From: Paguma larvata
Lineage: Eukaryota; Chordata; Mammalia; Carnivora; Viverridae
DNA: 64,000 bases
Assembly: GCA_030068075.1 (NCBI GenBank)
Contig: CM057826.1
Location: 34,398,211 to 34,462,210, forward strand
Direction: 5' to 3'
The position numbers and the translations under genes are program-made. The notes beneath the pieces were generated by a model. It worked only from the letters and a program-made list of their open reading frames with translations, was not told the DNA's origin and did not search any database. Shown here piece after piece: positions 13,204 through 23,784 of this stretch (position 1 is the first letter of the stretch; the number at the start of each line of letters is the position of its first letter).

Positions 13204-13959
13204 TAAAACTTTTGGCATTCTAAATTTGCTAAATACATTCAAACATTTCCATAAATGTATAATATCCTGCAAAAGAGGTGATAAAATGCAGTTGAAAGTA
13301 CATTAGACTTTTTCCACTTCATTATCTTTCTGCTGAACTGTTCTGACTGGTAATTTCACTCTTCCCTTCTAAGTAAATTCAACCACTGAGAAGTACCTCC
13401 ATAGATAAGAGATAGGTCAAAATAGTCACACTTAATTGGAACATGCTTAGAATTAGTAAATTCAGGTTATTTAGTAATAGAAGAAATTTGTGTATGTGTG
13501 TATGTATGTGTGCAATGTGTGTGATGATTCAGTCTAAGAGGAAAGAATCTTCGTTTTCTGAAATGCTTATAAGGTAACATCATTGGCGACAACTTGCAGA
13601 AAATGTGCTTGTTACTCTATAAAGCCTAAAATGATAATGCATCTCTACCGCTCTCAACCTCTGTGGCCCATGTATGTCTCAGGCTCCTCATCTGTACAAG
13701 GGGATAAGATAATGGATTAGATCCCTTCTAATTCTAAATTGTACAAAAGTGTTTCTGAATAATTCCATTTGTGAAGACACATATATTTGTTCTTCCATTT
13801 CCCTCCTGTGGCTCTAAAGATTGATATTGAAAATGGTAAATATTATATATTTTGTAGTTATTTTAATCTAATATGGAATTATATTTTACATGTGAAATTA
13901 CTTAGTACAATTTCTGGCACATCAAGCCCTAGTTGTATGGATAATCCTACAGTATTATT

Positions 13960-13963
<4 letters not shown>

Positions 13964-13993
<30 letters not shown>
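13964..13993. repeat. (TG)n microsatellite
   Basis: About 15 TG units, followed by an ACACAC/ATGTATAT patch. Confidence 0.97.
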
Positions 13994-13994
<1 letters not shown>

Positions 13995-14314
13995 ATACAC
14001 ACATACATGTATATACAGTGAAGGAGTTACAATTTTCAGAGTTAAAGGTATCTTTAATTTGAAAAAGATTTCAAGATTATTTATTCCACCCCTATGTCCC
14101 CACTTCCCACCATTCACACTTGATTTAGAGTGAATTTCTTTGCTGCTGGATTAAGAATAACACTGACTCCAGGGAATATACAAATTGACAATTGGATTCT
14201 CCAGTGTTGATTCACTCCACAAGAGCTCTGAATCCATATCTCAGTAACATCTTATACACACACGTATCAGCTGCTCTAGAGTATACCAGCCCTGTTACTT
14301 TTGTCGCTACCCAA

Positions 14315-14475
14315 CATCACAGCACATACTATATGTCAGGTGCTCTTCTAAGTATTTTATATATGTTAAATCATTTATTACTCTAAGCAAGTCTAGTCTA
14401 ATGAGGTAGGGATTATTATTATCCTGATTTTACAGAGTTGAAACAGAGGCTTGGGGCAGATCAGGACTTTCTCCA
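14315..14475 (+). mobile_element. MIR SINE remnant
   Basis: actatatgtcaggtgctctt, taaatcatttattactct, aatgaggtagggattattat and gattttacagagttgaaac follow the MIR core in order. An old mammal-wide SINE. Confidence 0.85.
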
Positions 14476-14869
14476 GGCCCGATGATATCTCAAGACTATA
14501 ACACCTACACCCTTAAACAGTATCCTTCTGTCACATTCCAAAGAGCTTCACAACCAGCCCCTGACGCTTTCTATTTTTTCACTACCCATGAAAAAGAGTT
14601 GTAGTTAATTTTTATCCACTGGTGCATGAATCATCACCAAATCACCCGCTTCCATTTCTTTTCAAAATGCCAGGGTCTTGTCTTAGAAAATACCCTCAAA
14701 GACAATACTATAAACAAAATATACAACCTTCCTTCATTCAAAAATATTGTTGATTTGAGAATAGGCCAGAAGACATTTTGGATGCTCAGAAAACTGTTAA
14801 AACAAGCAAGTTAGAAAAGGAATATCCCCCAAGAGTCCAATTGCAACATACTCATAGCACTGAAAGGCT

Positions 14870-15035
14870 GTAGAGACTGTTTACCTTAATCTCATTTTGC
14901 ACATGGTGATCTCAAGCCCTTAAATGTTAAACAAGTTGCCTAAGGGCATGAAGTTGGGTCCATTGACAAAGATGGGACCAGAACCTTGCTCTGTGGATGT
15001 GGAGTACTTGGCTACATCATGCTGTTTCCTAATCC
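14870..15035 (+). mobile_element. Probable MIR remnant (3' half)
   Basis: tctcattttgcacatgg, aaacaagttgcctaaggg and gggaccagaaccttgctctg resemble the MIR segment from the 'cccattttacagatg' to 'gattcgaaccc' phrases. Diverged. Confidence 0.55.
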
Positions 15036-17030
15036 TTCCATAGTTTTGTTCCTAAAGATAGAATTTGACCATTTACATTGCAATATTATGAGAGAAGAAT
15101 AACCAAACAATAAAATATGTGTAGGCTTCTCAGACATAACCTTTTACACTGAATGTGGTTCAGTAGGGAATATCACTGGGGCAGTTGTATCGTTTCAGCA
15201 ATGTCGACCTTAAGACATGAAGGGGAAGGTCTAAATTTAAGAGTAAGTAAAACCTGGGCACAGAATAAAAAGCCTCTGTTATTAGCACAAGTGGGAGGCC
15301 ACTTGGAAAAGGAGCAAGCTAGAGATAGAGTTGAAATGAGGACACAGTGAGAAACCAGCCATCTGTCCACCAGCAATGATGCACATAAAGTAACCACAGG
15401 ACACCACTGTTTTCCTAAGGAACCTGTTCAGAAAGTGGATTCCGAAGATCATAAACAGGATGTGTTGGGCATTTATCAAATAAAACACTTACAATGTTTT
15501 AAACTCAAATACTATACTATGATAAAGAGTCTGGCATGTTGCATATGCATATCTGTTAAATCTTCCATAGGATAAAAATACGACTTTGAGAACATCAAAA
15601 AACTTGTTTCTAAATGTATACTTAATGCCTCAGAAGATAACACAGATTATTCCCACGGAAGGATGCTCTTTACTTCACCTCCCCTCACTCTAGGCTGATA
15701 ACATAGAACAGAAGAAGTGAGAGGAAACCAAGATCATATTAATCTAAAAATGTGAATCCCAGCTTCTCCCATGTAGTAGCTTTACTTGCACACTTTGTTG
15801 AAGTGTGTCCACCTAGAGACACACTTCTCCTTTGTTTTCTCTCTTAGATTCCAGAAATACAATGAAGTATGACAATGGTCCTTAGAAAGGGTGTCACAAC
15901 ACAATAATAGTTTGCATAACTTTTATCCAAAGAACTCAAAATGCTTTACTAATGTTAGCTCCTTCATCATACCCAGCTGTGATGGAGGATGAACAGATCT
16001 GCCGAAGTAGGGCAAGAGGTACTTAGTCCGCAATGTTGTGCTGAGGCTTTGAAAGCCAAATGTGAGGCTGGAGACCGAAAACCCAGAAGCAGCAAAAGAA
16101 GTAACCAAAAAGGACTCTTGCTCCTCTATTCAGCACCAAGGAAGATATTATCAAAATACAAAGTCTAATATCTGGTTCACTTTTGTAACTTCTGTTAATA
16201 ACTTGTAGGAAGAACAAAGAAGCATAGACACTATAATTTTATGTTTGGAAAACTGAAAAGAAATATAAATATAGATCACTTATTAAAGTTTGATATTTAT
16301 CTTAATGATATGAAATATTATTCAATTAAATATGGCTTCAAAATTAGATTCAATGCCACAATTTATTGAATGCTTATTCAATAAAAATGATGGATCAGGG
16401 AATATGTTAAGATTGATGATACAAATAAAAATGTAAAATGATCTTCTATAAGTTTTCAGTATAATAAGAATCTCAGACCTGTAGTTTCTGTGCATCTTTT
16501 ATCTAAATGCTGCAGATAAATCACAAAGAAACATTAGAGATGGAGAGAAAATAAAAGAATATAAAAATATATAAAAGAAAAAATAGTCTAAAAGGATAGC
16601 CATAATTTAGTTTAAGAATGCCTTCACTGAAATATAGATAATTCCTATCATAACATTTAAGGGATGTCGTCACTGTGTTCATCAGAATGCTTGGAGGTGC
16701 TCTATCTAAAACATTGTCCTCAGTATTCTTTTATTATTTTGCTATTAACAATCTTTCATTTCAAAATTCTTATTCAGCCATTATTTCAACGGTCATATCC
16801 TAGCCCTCATTATCACCAATAACATAACCAACTCTAAAACTTCCATTCAGATCACCACTTTTGTATTTCCAGCTCACTTTATTCTATTGCTCTAACCTTG
16901 ACAATTTTTCTGTCTTACAAGGACACCCAGTTCATTAATTCCACCTCTTGCTCACTGTTCACCACCTTTCCACATGAACTAAGTTAGAATTATTGACCTA
17001 TCTCTAAGATACCCAACTCATAAATACATT
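15036..17030. other. Intronic sequence, mostly unassigned
   Basis: AT-rich sequence with several short open frames on both strands that overlap one another and show no recognisable product. A MIR-like phrase occurs near 15940-15990, too diverged to call. Confidence 0.5.
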
Positions 17031-17440
17031 ATGGTCTACCTAGGTCCACCAGTTTCGTCCTCTGGACATCATTTTTGTTTAGCTTTTATAAGTCTTTCTT
17101 TGTTCTACCAATACTGGCATTCTTTTGTTCCTGGAACTCACCATCTACGTTCCCACTTCAGAAACTTTGCTCTTGCTGTTTCTTATACTTTTCCTTCAGG
17201 TATTATCTGGCTAGTTCTTTTTACCAAGGTCTATGCTCAACTGCTCTTTTTTCATCCTGTTTTATTACTCTTCTTCATGGCATCTACTACTACTTGAAAT
17301 TATTTCATGATTCATTTATTTTTTGCCTATTGGGTGTCTATAACATCCATGAATGCTAAGGTTTTATCTTATTTGCTACTATATGACAAATACTTAGAAT
17401 TCTATCTAGAACATTGAAGATTCTAAACATTTAGTTGTTG
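17031..17440 (+). mobile_element. LINE-2 3' region
   Basis: ctcttgctgtttcttatac, cttcaggtattatctggcta and a terminal caaatacttagaattctatc give the order of the L2 3' end. Two overlapping open frames at 17031-17359 in different frames are by-products of this T-rich sequence. Confidence 0.55.
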
Positions 17441-17679
17441 ACAGAGAAATGAAAGGAATGAAGGAAAGAAATGAAGGAAAGCAATATCATTTGTCTCCTT
17501 TATGAAGTCAATGAACTCTTAGGGATATCTGGGGCTTAGCATGAAATAAAGGCTTTTTGAAAAATTAGAGTATTTCTAAGAAGACTAGAGATTAGAATAG
17601 AGGTGAAGTAACACCCTTTCATACCATTTTGCATACAACTGCCTTGTAAATCCCTTTCACTCCATTCTTACAGTAATCT

Positions 17680-17860
17680 AGAACTGTTTTATCCAACATG
17701 GTAGGTATTAACCAATTGTAGCTGTTTATGTTTAAACTAAATTAATTATAATAAAATATTTAATAAAATTAAATATTTAATCTCTGTCACATTTGCATCA
17801 GATGCTTAATGGCTGCATATGGCTAGTGGCTTCCTTGTTGAACAGTGTTGAGTAGAGAAA
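17680..17860. mobile_element. DNA-transposon-like remnant
   Basis: ttttatccaacatggtaggt near the left end and catatggctagtggcttcc near the right end, around an AT-rich middle, match a semi-palindromic mammalian element with 'ccaatatggtagcc' and 'tggctagtggct' phrases. I do not recall its name. Confidence 0.5.
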
Positions 17861-18210
17861 GTTTCCTTCACCACAGAAAGTTCTCCTAGACAACATTCTC
17901 TAGATTCTCTTATTTTAAATCCTAGAACTATATTATCTGTTACCTAATATAGCAAGATTAATTTAAAATTAGATAGTAATTTAAATATTAATTGATATCA
18001 CATTTCTCAGAAATAAATAACGCCTTCTCTTTCATTCAGTTTAGCTTATAATTTACCATTATTTACATTGATTTCCTATCTTGAGATAAAGACGATGAGT
18101 TTAACGCAGTATAATACCCACATGAGAGGGATGCTTAAGTGCTTTTCTTATTTTTAGTCTGGAGAGAGAGCAGAAGGAATAGAGATAAGTAGAGACAAGG
18201 GAAAATATAT

Positions 18211-18247
18211 TCATCCATCCATCCATCCATCCATCCATCCATCCATT
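18211..18247. repeat. (ATCC)n microsatellite
   Basis: About nine uninterrupted CATC/ATCC units. Confidence 0.98.
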
Positions 18248-19256
18248 TATCCACTTATTGTACAAGTTCTTATTGAATGTGTTATATAGATCAATTACTG
18301 TGCTTTGGTACCTCATGTTTAAATTGAAAGAAATCATAGAGTCTACGCTCATAAAATTTATAATTTAATATGAGAGACTGACATATAAAATAATAATGAA
18401 AACAATTCAATAATAGGTTAAGGTTAAAGTGCTATGAAAGCAGAAAGAAAAAAAAATCATCCGCCAAGGGGGACAAAAAAAATTATTTGAGTTGTGTCTT
18501 TAAAACTACAAGAAGCACTGTGTTAGACTGAAGCGTGGAGAGGGAGTCTTTTAACCAAAGGGATCATCTCTGCTAAGGCAACCTTTGCTTGCTTAAGAAC
18601 TAGCAGTGCTGGGGGTCGGTTGAAGGGTATCTGGAGAGAAAGATAGGAGTTATGAATAGTAAGACAGGTTGTGCCAGATTGTACAGAGTTTTGGAGATTA
18701 TGTTAAAGGACTTGGATATTAATCTTATTTATAAGAGGGCAAAGGCCACAATTCAGATGACCCTTCTGGAAAGAATAGCCACAGAATGAATAAAAGCAGA
18801 AAGAGCATGGTTCAGGAAGTCTCCTCTTCTGGGAACCCTGGGAAAGAGGAATGGAATAGGAAACTGGGGGCTTCGAAGAAAGGAGCCCATTGGTTCCTCT
18901 CCAATCACAAATACAGATTTACTCTAAGGAGAAGACTTAAAGGAAACATCAATCTGGGAGATAGTTTTTTCTTAGACTATGCTTATTGGTGATGTACACC
19001 CTTTTCCTCCAGGTATGTTTGACAGAAAGCCCTGCTTCTTTCTACTCTCTGAGATATGCATATAAACACAGAAAGCAAACAAACAAACAAAAAATCTTCC
19101 ATCTGTTATTTATCACCAGAAATTCCTTTAATAGCATACAAAGTTTATCAATGCAAAAGTTATCATTTGAGTAACACAAGTGAAATGTGCATTCCAAAGA
19201 CTATTGTTAATCAAAATTTAGCAATTTATGTTTTCCAAAGAAAAAAGAATAAATAT

Positions 19257-19465
19257 ATTTTTTAAATATTTATTTATTTATTTATTTATTTATTTAGACA
19301 GATAGTGTGAGCAGGGAAGGGGGAGAGAGAGAGGGAGACAGAATCCCCAAAAGTTCTATACTGTTAGCACAGAGCCCGATGCAAGGCTCCATCTCACGAA
19401 CTGTGAGACTGTGACCTGAATCAAAACCGATAGTCATTTAACTGGCTGAGCCACCCAGGCACCCC
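19257..19465 (-). mobile_element. tRNA-Lys-derived carnivore SINE (older subfamily)
   Basis: A reverse copy with a (TTTA)n-type tail, the ctgttagcacagagcccgat middle and a head ending gccacccaggcacccc. It is diverged and of the older carnivore type. Confidence 0.92.
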
Positions 19466-20654
19466 AGATAAACTAATATTTTTAGATCTTCAAAATAAAT
19501 TTATATTCTAAGAAAGTGACTCATAACCTGCTAGATTTGTTTCAGTTTGCAATAAAACCTCATATTTTCACTGAAATCATTTCCCCCAGTGTTTTTTGCT
19601 AAGCGAAGCTGTGGTTATACATTATCTGGTATAGATAGACTCCCAGGTGGGCTAAAACCTGTAAAAAGATCTGTTGGACCTGTCTTATCGCTATTAAAAC
19701 AATTATTTCATTAGCCTAGTCTACGGAGAGAAAAAAATGAGGAAGCAAATACAATAAAACAAAAAAAATTTACAAGATGATTTATCATATTTCTCTGCTG
19801 TGGCCTTCCCCTCATAAATATAAGAATTAAGCTAGAATTTACTATCTGCAGATTCTTCACATTCTCTAGAAAACCTGTGTCAGCTCCTAGAAATGCACAA
19901 TGCACTAGCAGTGGAATCGACTGTAAACTACAGATTGGCAGATGTTGCAGTTCTCCTAAAAATAATGAATAGTCACCGTGACAGGGATCGCCTGCGGTTT
20001 TTCAAAGCTCTGGCTCTAAGTTTAAAAATGCCAGATGATCATTATCAGGCCAAATGCATTTTGGGCATAAAAATCCTAAATATAAACATTAGCTATGTAA
20101 AGTCCCTGGCAGTCTCCTCAAGGCTGGCCAAATATTAGACATGAATAACCAGCACTGAATATCAAACTATTTATAATGGCAACAATCATGGGAATTACGT
20201 TCCTTCTGGCAGGTTTGTTTCATATGACTAACCATAAGAAGAACTTATGAGACAGGTATTTTGAAAGAAAAAGAGTTAGGTAATGGAATCAATTAGAACA
20301 CTTTGGTGTGGAAATAGAAACTGCTGCTAAGAGGTGAGAACACAGAGAATACCAAGATAACAAAGTACGTTATATTCGAAAAACAGTTTTTTTTTCTAAT
20401 CATAAACTATTGAATAAAAGATACATTATTTGAAATTTTAACGAGGCATATTAATGACACTTCACCTTACTCCATAGATAATGTATTAATAACATGATCA
20501 CTTTAACAGGAGGGTCAGGTAGAAGATAGGAACAGATTTCAAAGGTGTTAGACAAATGCATGTATAAAAGGGCTATGAATGCCTTTGAAGAGAAGCTAAG
20601 TCTTAGCGAATGTTTCAGGTTTACATCCTGGAGGACAGCCATCATGTTTTCTCA

Positions 20655-20825
20655 CAGGAGGCAGTGAGGTACGGCGGACAAAACATATGCTTTAGTTCAG
20701 ATTTATAGCGGAGCTCGAAACCTGGCTTTGTTGCTTTTCAGGTACTGGCCTTGGCAAGGTGGTTTATCTCTGAGGTTTATTTTCTTCATATGCAAAAGGA
20801 GAATTATACAATTTCCCTCAGAGGA
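20655..20825 (-). mobile_element. MIR SINE remnant
   Basis: The reverse complement of MIR: a diverged 'gagtcagac', cgaaacctggctttgttgc, actggccttggcaaggtgg, tctctgaggtttattttctt and atatgcaaaaggagaattat in order. Confidence 0.8.
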
Positions 20826-20834
20826 AGAGTCAAG

Positions 20835-21040
20835 AGGAGTCCAGCAATTCACCCTCCCTGCTTAGCACCCCAAACTCATTGCCTCGCCCTACCTGGCCCG
20901 AGCCATGAGGACTGATCTCTTAGGTGCTGTATCCTCATCCACCATCACTCCCAGTGGGAAGCCCGGGACTCCCGCATAATCAGTCCTCCATGCTCGGACC
21001 TAACCCCCAAGTGGCCGTATGGACAGGGAGGTATTCCTTA
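20835..21040. other. GC-rich, CpG-bearing block with long imperfect hairpin
   Basis: A block clearly richer in G+C than its surroundings, between a MIR and an L2 remnant. The 22-bp arms at 20895-20916 and 20979-21000 are inverted with 18 of 22 matches, including a perfect GAGGACTGAT/ATCAGTCCTC core, around a 62-bp spacer. No long frame and no family recognised. Confidence 0.7.
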
Positions 21041-21079
21041 CACTACCTCTTAGCTTTAATTTTCCTAGAAGCGTTTATT

Positions 21080-21270
21080 ACCATGTGGTGATGTAGTTTA
21101 ATATTTCAGTAAATTAGTTTTCTTCATTTAATTTTTATTTCCAAAATAAATACCCCATAAAATAAAAGCTACATGACTGTGGGGAATTTGGTTTATTTTG
21201 CTCCCTGCTGAATCTCCAGGACAATGAAAGGGCCTAATACATGGTAGACACTTACTCTATGTTCATTCTC
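21080..21270 (+). mobile_element. LINE-2 3' end remnant
   Basis: ctccctgctgaatctccagg, gggcctaatacatggtag and acacttactctatgttcatt follow the L2 terminal region. Confidence 0.65.
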
Positions 21271-21353
21271 CTGTACTCTCTACTTGGGGCCTCTGTTGGT
21301 AAGAATACTGGGTGAGATGGTGCATGTGCTGACCTAAAACTTGTCCCCCAATG

Positions 21354-21355
<2 letters not shown>

Positions 21356-21400
<45 letters not shown>
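21356..21400. repeat. (CA)n microsatellite
   Basis: About 22 uninterrupted CA units, the longest CA run in the window. Confidence 0.99.
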
Positions 21401-21402
<2 letters not shown>

Positions 21403-21550
21403 GGGAAAAACTCCTAAAATTTTCATGCGATAAAACCAAACCAAACCAAAACAAAACAAATTTGACCTAGAAATATAGTTCCATATTACTGTAGAAATAA
21501 ATCAAGTTAGGCACAGAATACAAAACTCTGAGTTTGATCTTTCTTTGAAT

Positions 21551-21570
21551 AAGCCACCCAGGCGCCCCCC
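21551..21570 (-). mobile_element. SINE 5'-head fragment only
   Basis: Twenty bases, aagccacccaggcgcccccc, equal the reverse complement of the first 18 or so bases of the carnivore SINE and nothing more. The flanks ttctttgaat and ttctattcat match at only 7 of 10 positions, so a target duplication is uncertain. Confidence 0.7.
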
Positions 21571-22288
21571 TTCTATTCATTTTAAAATTTCATATCATAT
21601 CAGATACTTAAAGAGGTATTAATTATAAACCTTAACATGTGAAATAAGTACAACTTGTTATTATTAGGTTTTAACTGCCTTTCATGATCTTTTTTGGAGT
21701 TTAACTTGAACACATATCAATTGTATACATAAACGAATTGAAAGCAATGCAGACCTATTTTTTTCCCATAAACAATCCATCAAAAGATTGTGCTTTCGGT
21801 ACCTTGAGGTTCACTAATAGCCACTTTGAGTCCCCATAGTGAACATATAAATGTGGCTATAAGCATGGAACTCAAACAAAATATTATGTTACAGAATTTC
21901 TTATTGAAGTGAGTTGGGTTGAATAAGTACATTTTAGACTCTTACAGGAATAAACTATAGGGGAAATATTTGTGCTGAAATGTGGATTTCACCGGTAATT
22001 TTATAAGGCTAAGTTTAGAACTCATCATTTATGTCTTAAGAAATTAGGAGAATGGAAAAAATAGTCTATGTGAATTGCATTTTAATTTTTATAAGTGTCT
22101 AGTAAATGTAGGACATTTCATTCCTTTAAAAATTAAATCTCTTTTAATATTATCATCTTTCTTATATATCACTTATTATCAATACAATTTGTTATTTAAC
22201 ATATTTGATATTCTGTAATTCTCTTATTCATATATGTTTGTTTTCTCTCCACCATTGCATCTCTAAATGTTTCCATTTAAAAATTTTA

Positions 22289-22499
22289 GGGGCACCTGAA
22301 TGGCTCAGTCGGTTAAGCATCCAACTTTGGCTCGGGTCATGATCTCACGGTTTGTGGGTTCAAGCCCCGCATCAGGCTCTGTGCTGACAGCTCAGAGCCT
22401 GGAGCCTGCTTCAGATTCTGTGTCTCCCTCTCTCTCTGCTCCTCTCCTGCTCGTTCTTTCTCTCTCTCAAAAATAAACTTAAAAATTTTTTAAAAAATA
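22289..22499 (+). mobile_element. tRNA-Lys-derived carnivore SINE (felid-type), first of a cluster
   Basis: A full-length copy: head ggggcacctgaatggctcag, gggttcaagccccgcatc, gctgacagctcagagcc, CT tract, and a tail ending in A/T. Confidence 0.96.
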
Positions 22500-22514
22500 A
22501 AAATTTTAACAACA

Positions 22515-22674
22515 GGGGCACCTGGGTGGCTCAGTTGGTTGAGGCATACAACTTCGACTCAGGTCATGATCTCATGGTTTGTGAGCTTGAGGCCTGCATT
22601 GAGCTCTCTCTGCTCCTCCTCTACTCATGGTCTGTGTCTCTCTCTCAAAAATGAATAAACATTTAAAAAAATTA
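22515..22674 (+). mobile_element. Internally deleted carnivore SINE, second of a cluster
   Basis: The head ggggcacctgggtggctcag and the CT tract with A tail are present, but about 50 bases around the gctgacagctcagagcc segment are missing. It is flanked by a perfect 15-bp target duplication, aaaattttaacaaca at 22500-22514 and 22675-22689. Confidence 0.96.
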
Positions 22675-22689
22675 AAAATTTTAACAACA

Positions 22690-22904
22690 AGAGCGCCTAG
22701 GTGTCTCAGTCGGCCAAGTGTCAGACTTCAGCTCAGGTCATGATCTCATGGTTCGTGAGTTCAAGCCCTGCGTCTTGCTCTGTGCTGACAGCTCAGAGCC
22801 TGGAGCCTGCTTCGGATTCTGTGTCTCCTCCTCTCTCTCTCTGCCCCTCTCCCACTTGTGCTCAGTCTCTCTGTCTCTCAAAAATAAACATTAAAAATTT
22901 TTTA
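22690..22904 (+). mobile_element. tRNA-Lys-derived carnivore SINE (felid-type), third of a cluster
   Basis: A full-length copy starting agcgcctaggtgtctcagtc. It begins directly after the right target duplication of the preceding SINE, so both used nearly the same insertion point. Confidence 0.95.
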
Positions 22905-22990
22905 ATGACAATGTAAATAAAAGACAACTCATGAACTATGCAATAACTTCAGACTGAAAGTGAAATCTATTTAGAAATAAGCAGTAATAA

Positions 22991-23118
22991 TGGCACCTGG
23001 CTGGCTCAGTCAGAAGGGCATGTGGCACTTTATCTCAGGGCCATGAGGTCAAGCCCCTTGGGTACAGACATTAATTTAAAAAATGATAAAAAATTTTAAA
23101 AAATATTAAAAAAGAAGG
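22991..23118 (+). mobile_element. Short tRNA-Lys-like SINE monomer, fourth of a cluster
   Basis: A shorter form made almost only of the tRNA-like part (ctcagtcagaagggcatg, ctttatctcaggg, gtcaagcccc) plus an A-rich tail. It keeps a CTT where the tRNA-Lys anticodon would be. Target duplication: aagcagtaataa (22979-22990) and aagcaataataa (23119-23130). Confidence 0.88.
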
Positions 23119-23288
23119 AAGCAATAATAAATCTTTATCTAAAGAATTCAATGAAATTTGACTCAAGCAGTATGGTCAGATTTATATATACCTAAATTGC
23201 CGTCATCACAATGAAGAATAGTTGAAAATAAATCTACTAATATTTTTCACTCAAGAAACTAAAAGAAAAAAGCAAAAACTAAAAAGTA

Positions 23289-23500
23289 GGGGTGCCGGGA
23301 CAGTTTAGTTGGTTAACCGGCTAACTCTTGATTTTGACTCAGGTCAAGATCTCATGGTTTGTGAGTTTGAGCCTCTCATTGGGCTCTATGCTGTTGGCTC
23401 CTAGGTGCTTGGGATTCTCTCTCGCCCTCTCTCTCTGCCCCTTCCCCACTCATACACACACACTCTCTCTCTCAAAAATAAATTAACATTAAAAAAATAT
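23289..23500 (+). mobile_element. tRNA-Lys-derived carnivore SINE (older subfamily), fifth of a cluster
   Basis: It carries the aactcttgattttgactcag insertion after the head and a ttgggattctctctcgcc 3' half, both typical of the older carnivore subfamily rather than the felid-type one. Confidence 0.92.
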
Positions 23501-23784
23501 AAAACCTAAAGAAAATGAAAGATTTCATAAAGAAAAAACATCCAGAAATTAGTTCAAAGAAAAATCTCTTTCTTTCAAAGCACCGTGAAAAAGAACAAAT
23601 ATTAATGCAATGATTCAGGAAAAAAATTGTGACAAAATAAAAAAAAAAAAGAATTGTGCTAGGGAAAAGACATATATTATAGATTTAGAGGAGATTAAAC
23701 AAACATGAGAGGGCTTTTGGTTTTAGTTCTGACATGTTTGGAAGTTCTTATTCCCTTTGAATAAAACAAAATAAAAACAAAATA

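Noticed and set aside
18211..18247. Regular short repeat that could suggest a CRISPR-like array
   Set aside because: It is a simple ATCC microsatellite in mammalian DNA, without spacers.
22991..23060. Possible tRNA-Lys gene
   Set aside because: It is followed by an A-rich tail and flanked by target duplications, so it is a SINE. Its tRNA arms are also degraded.
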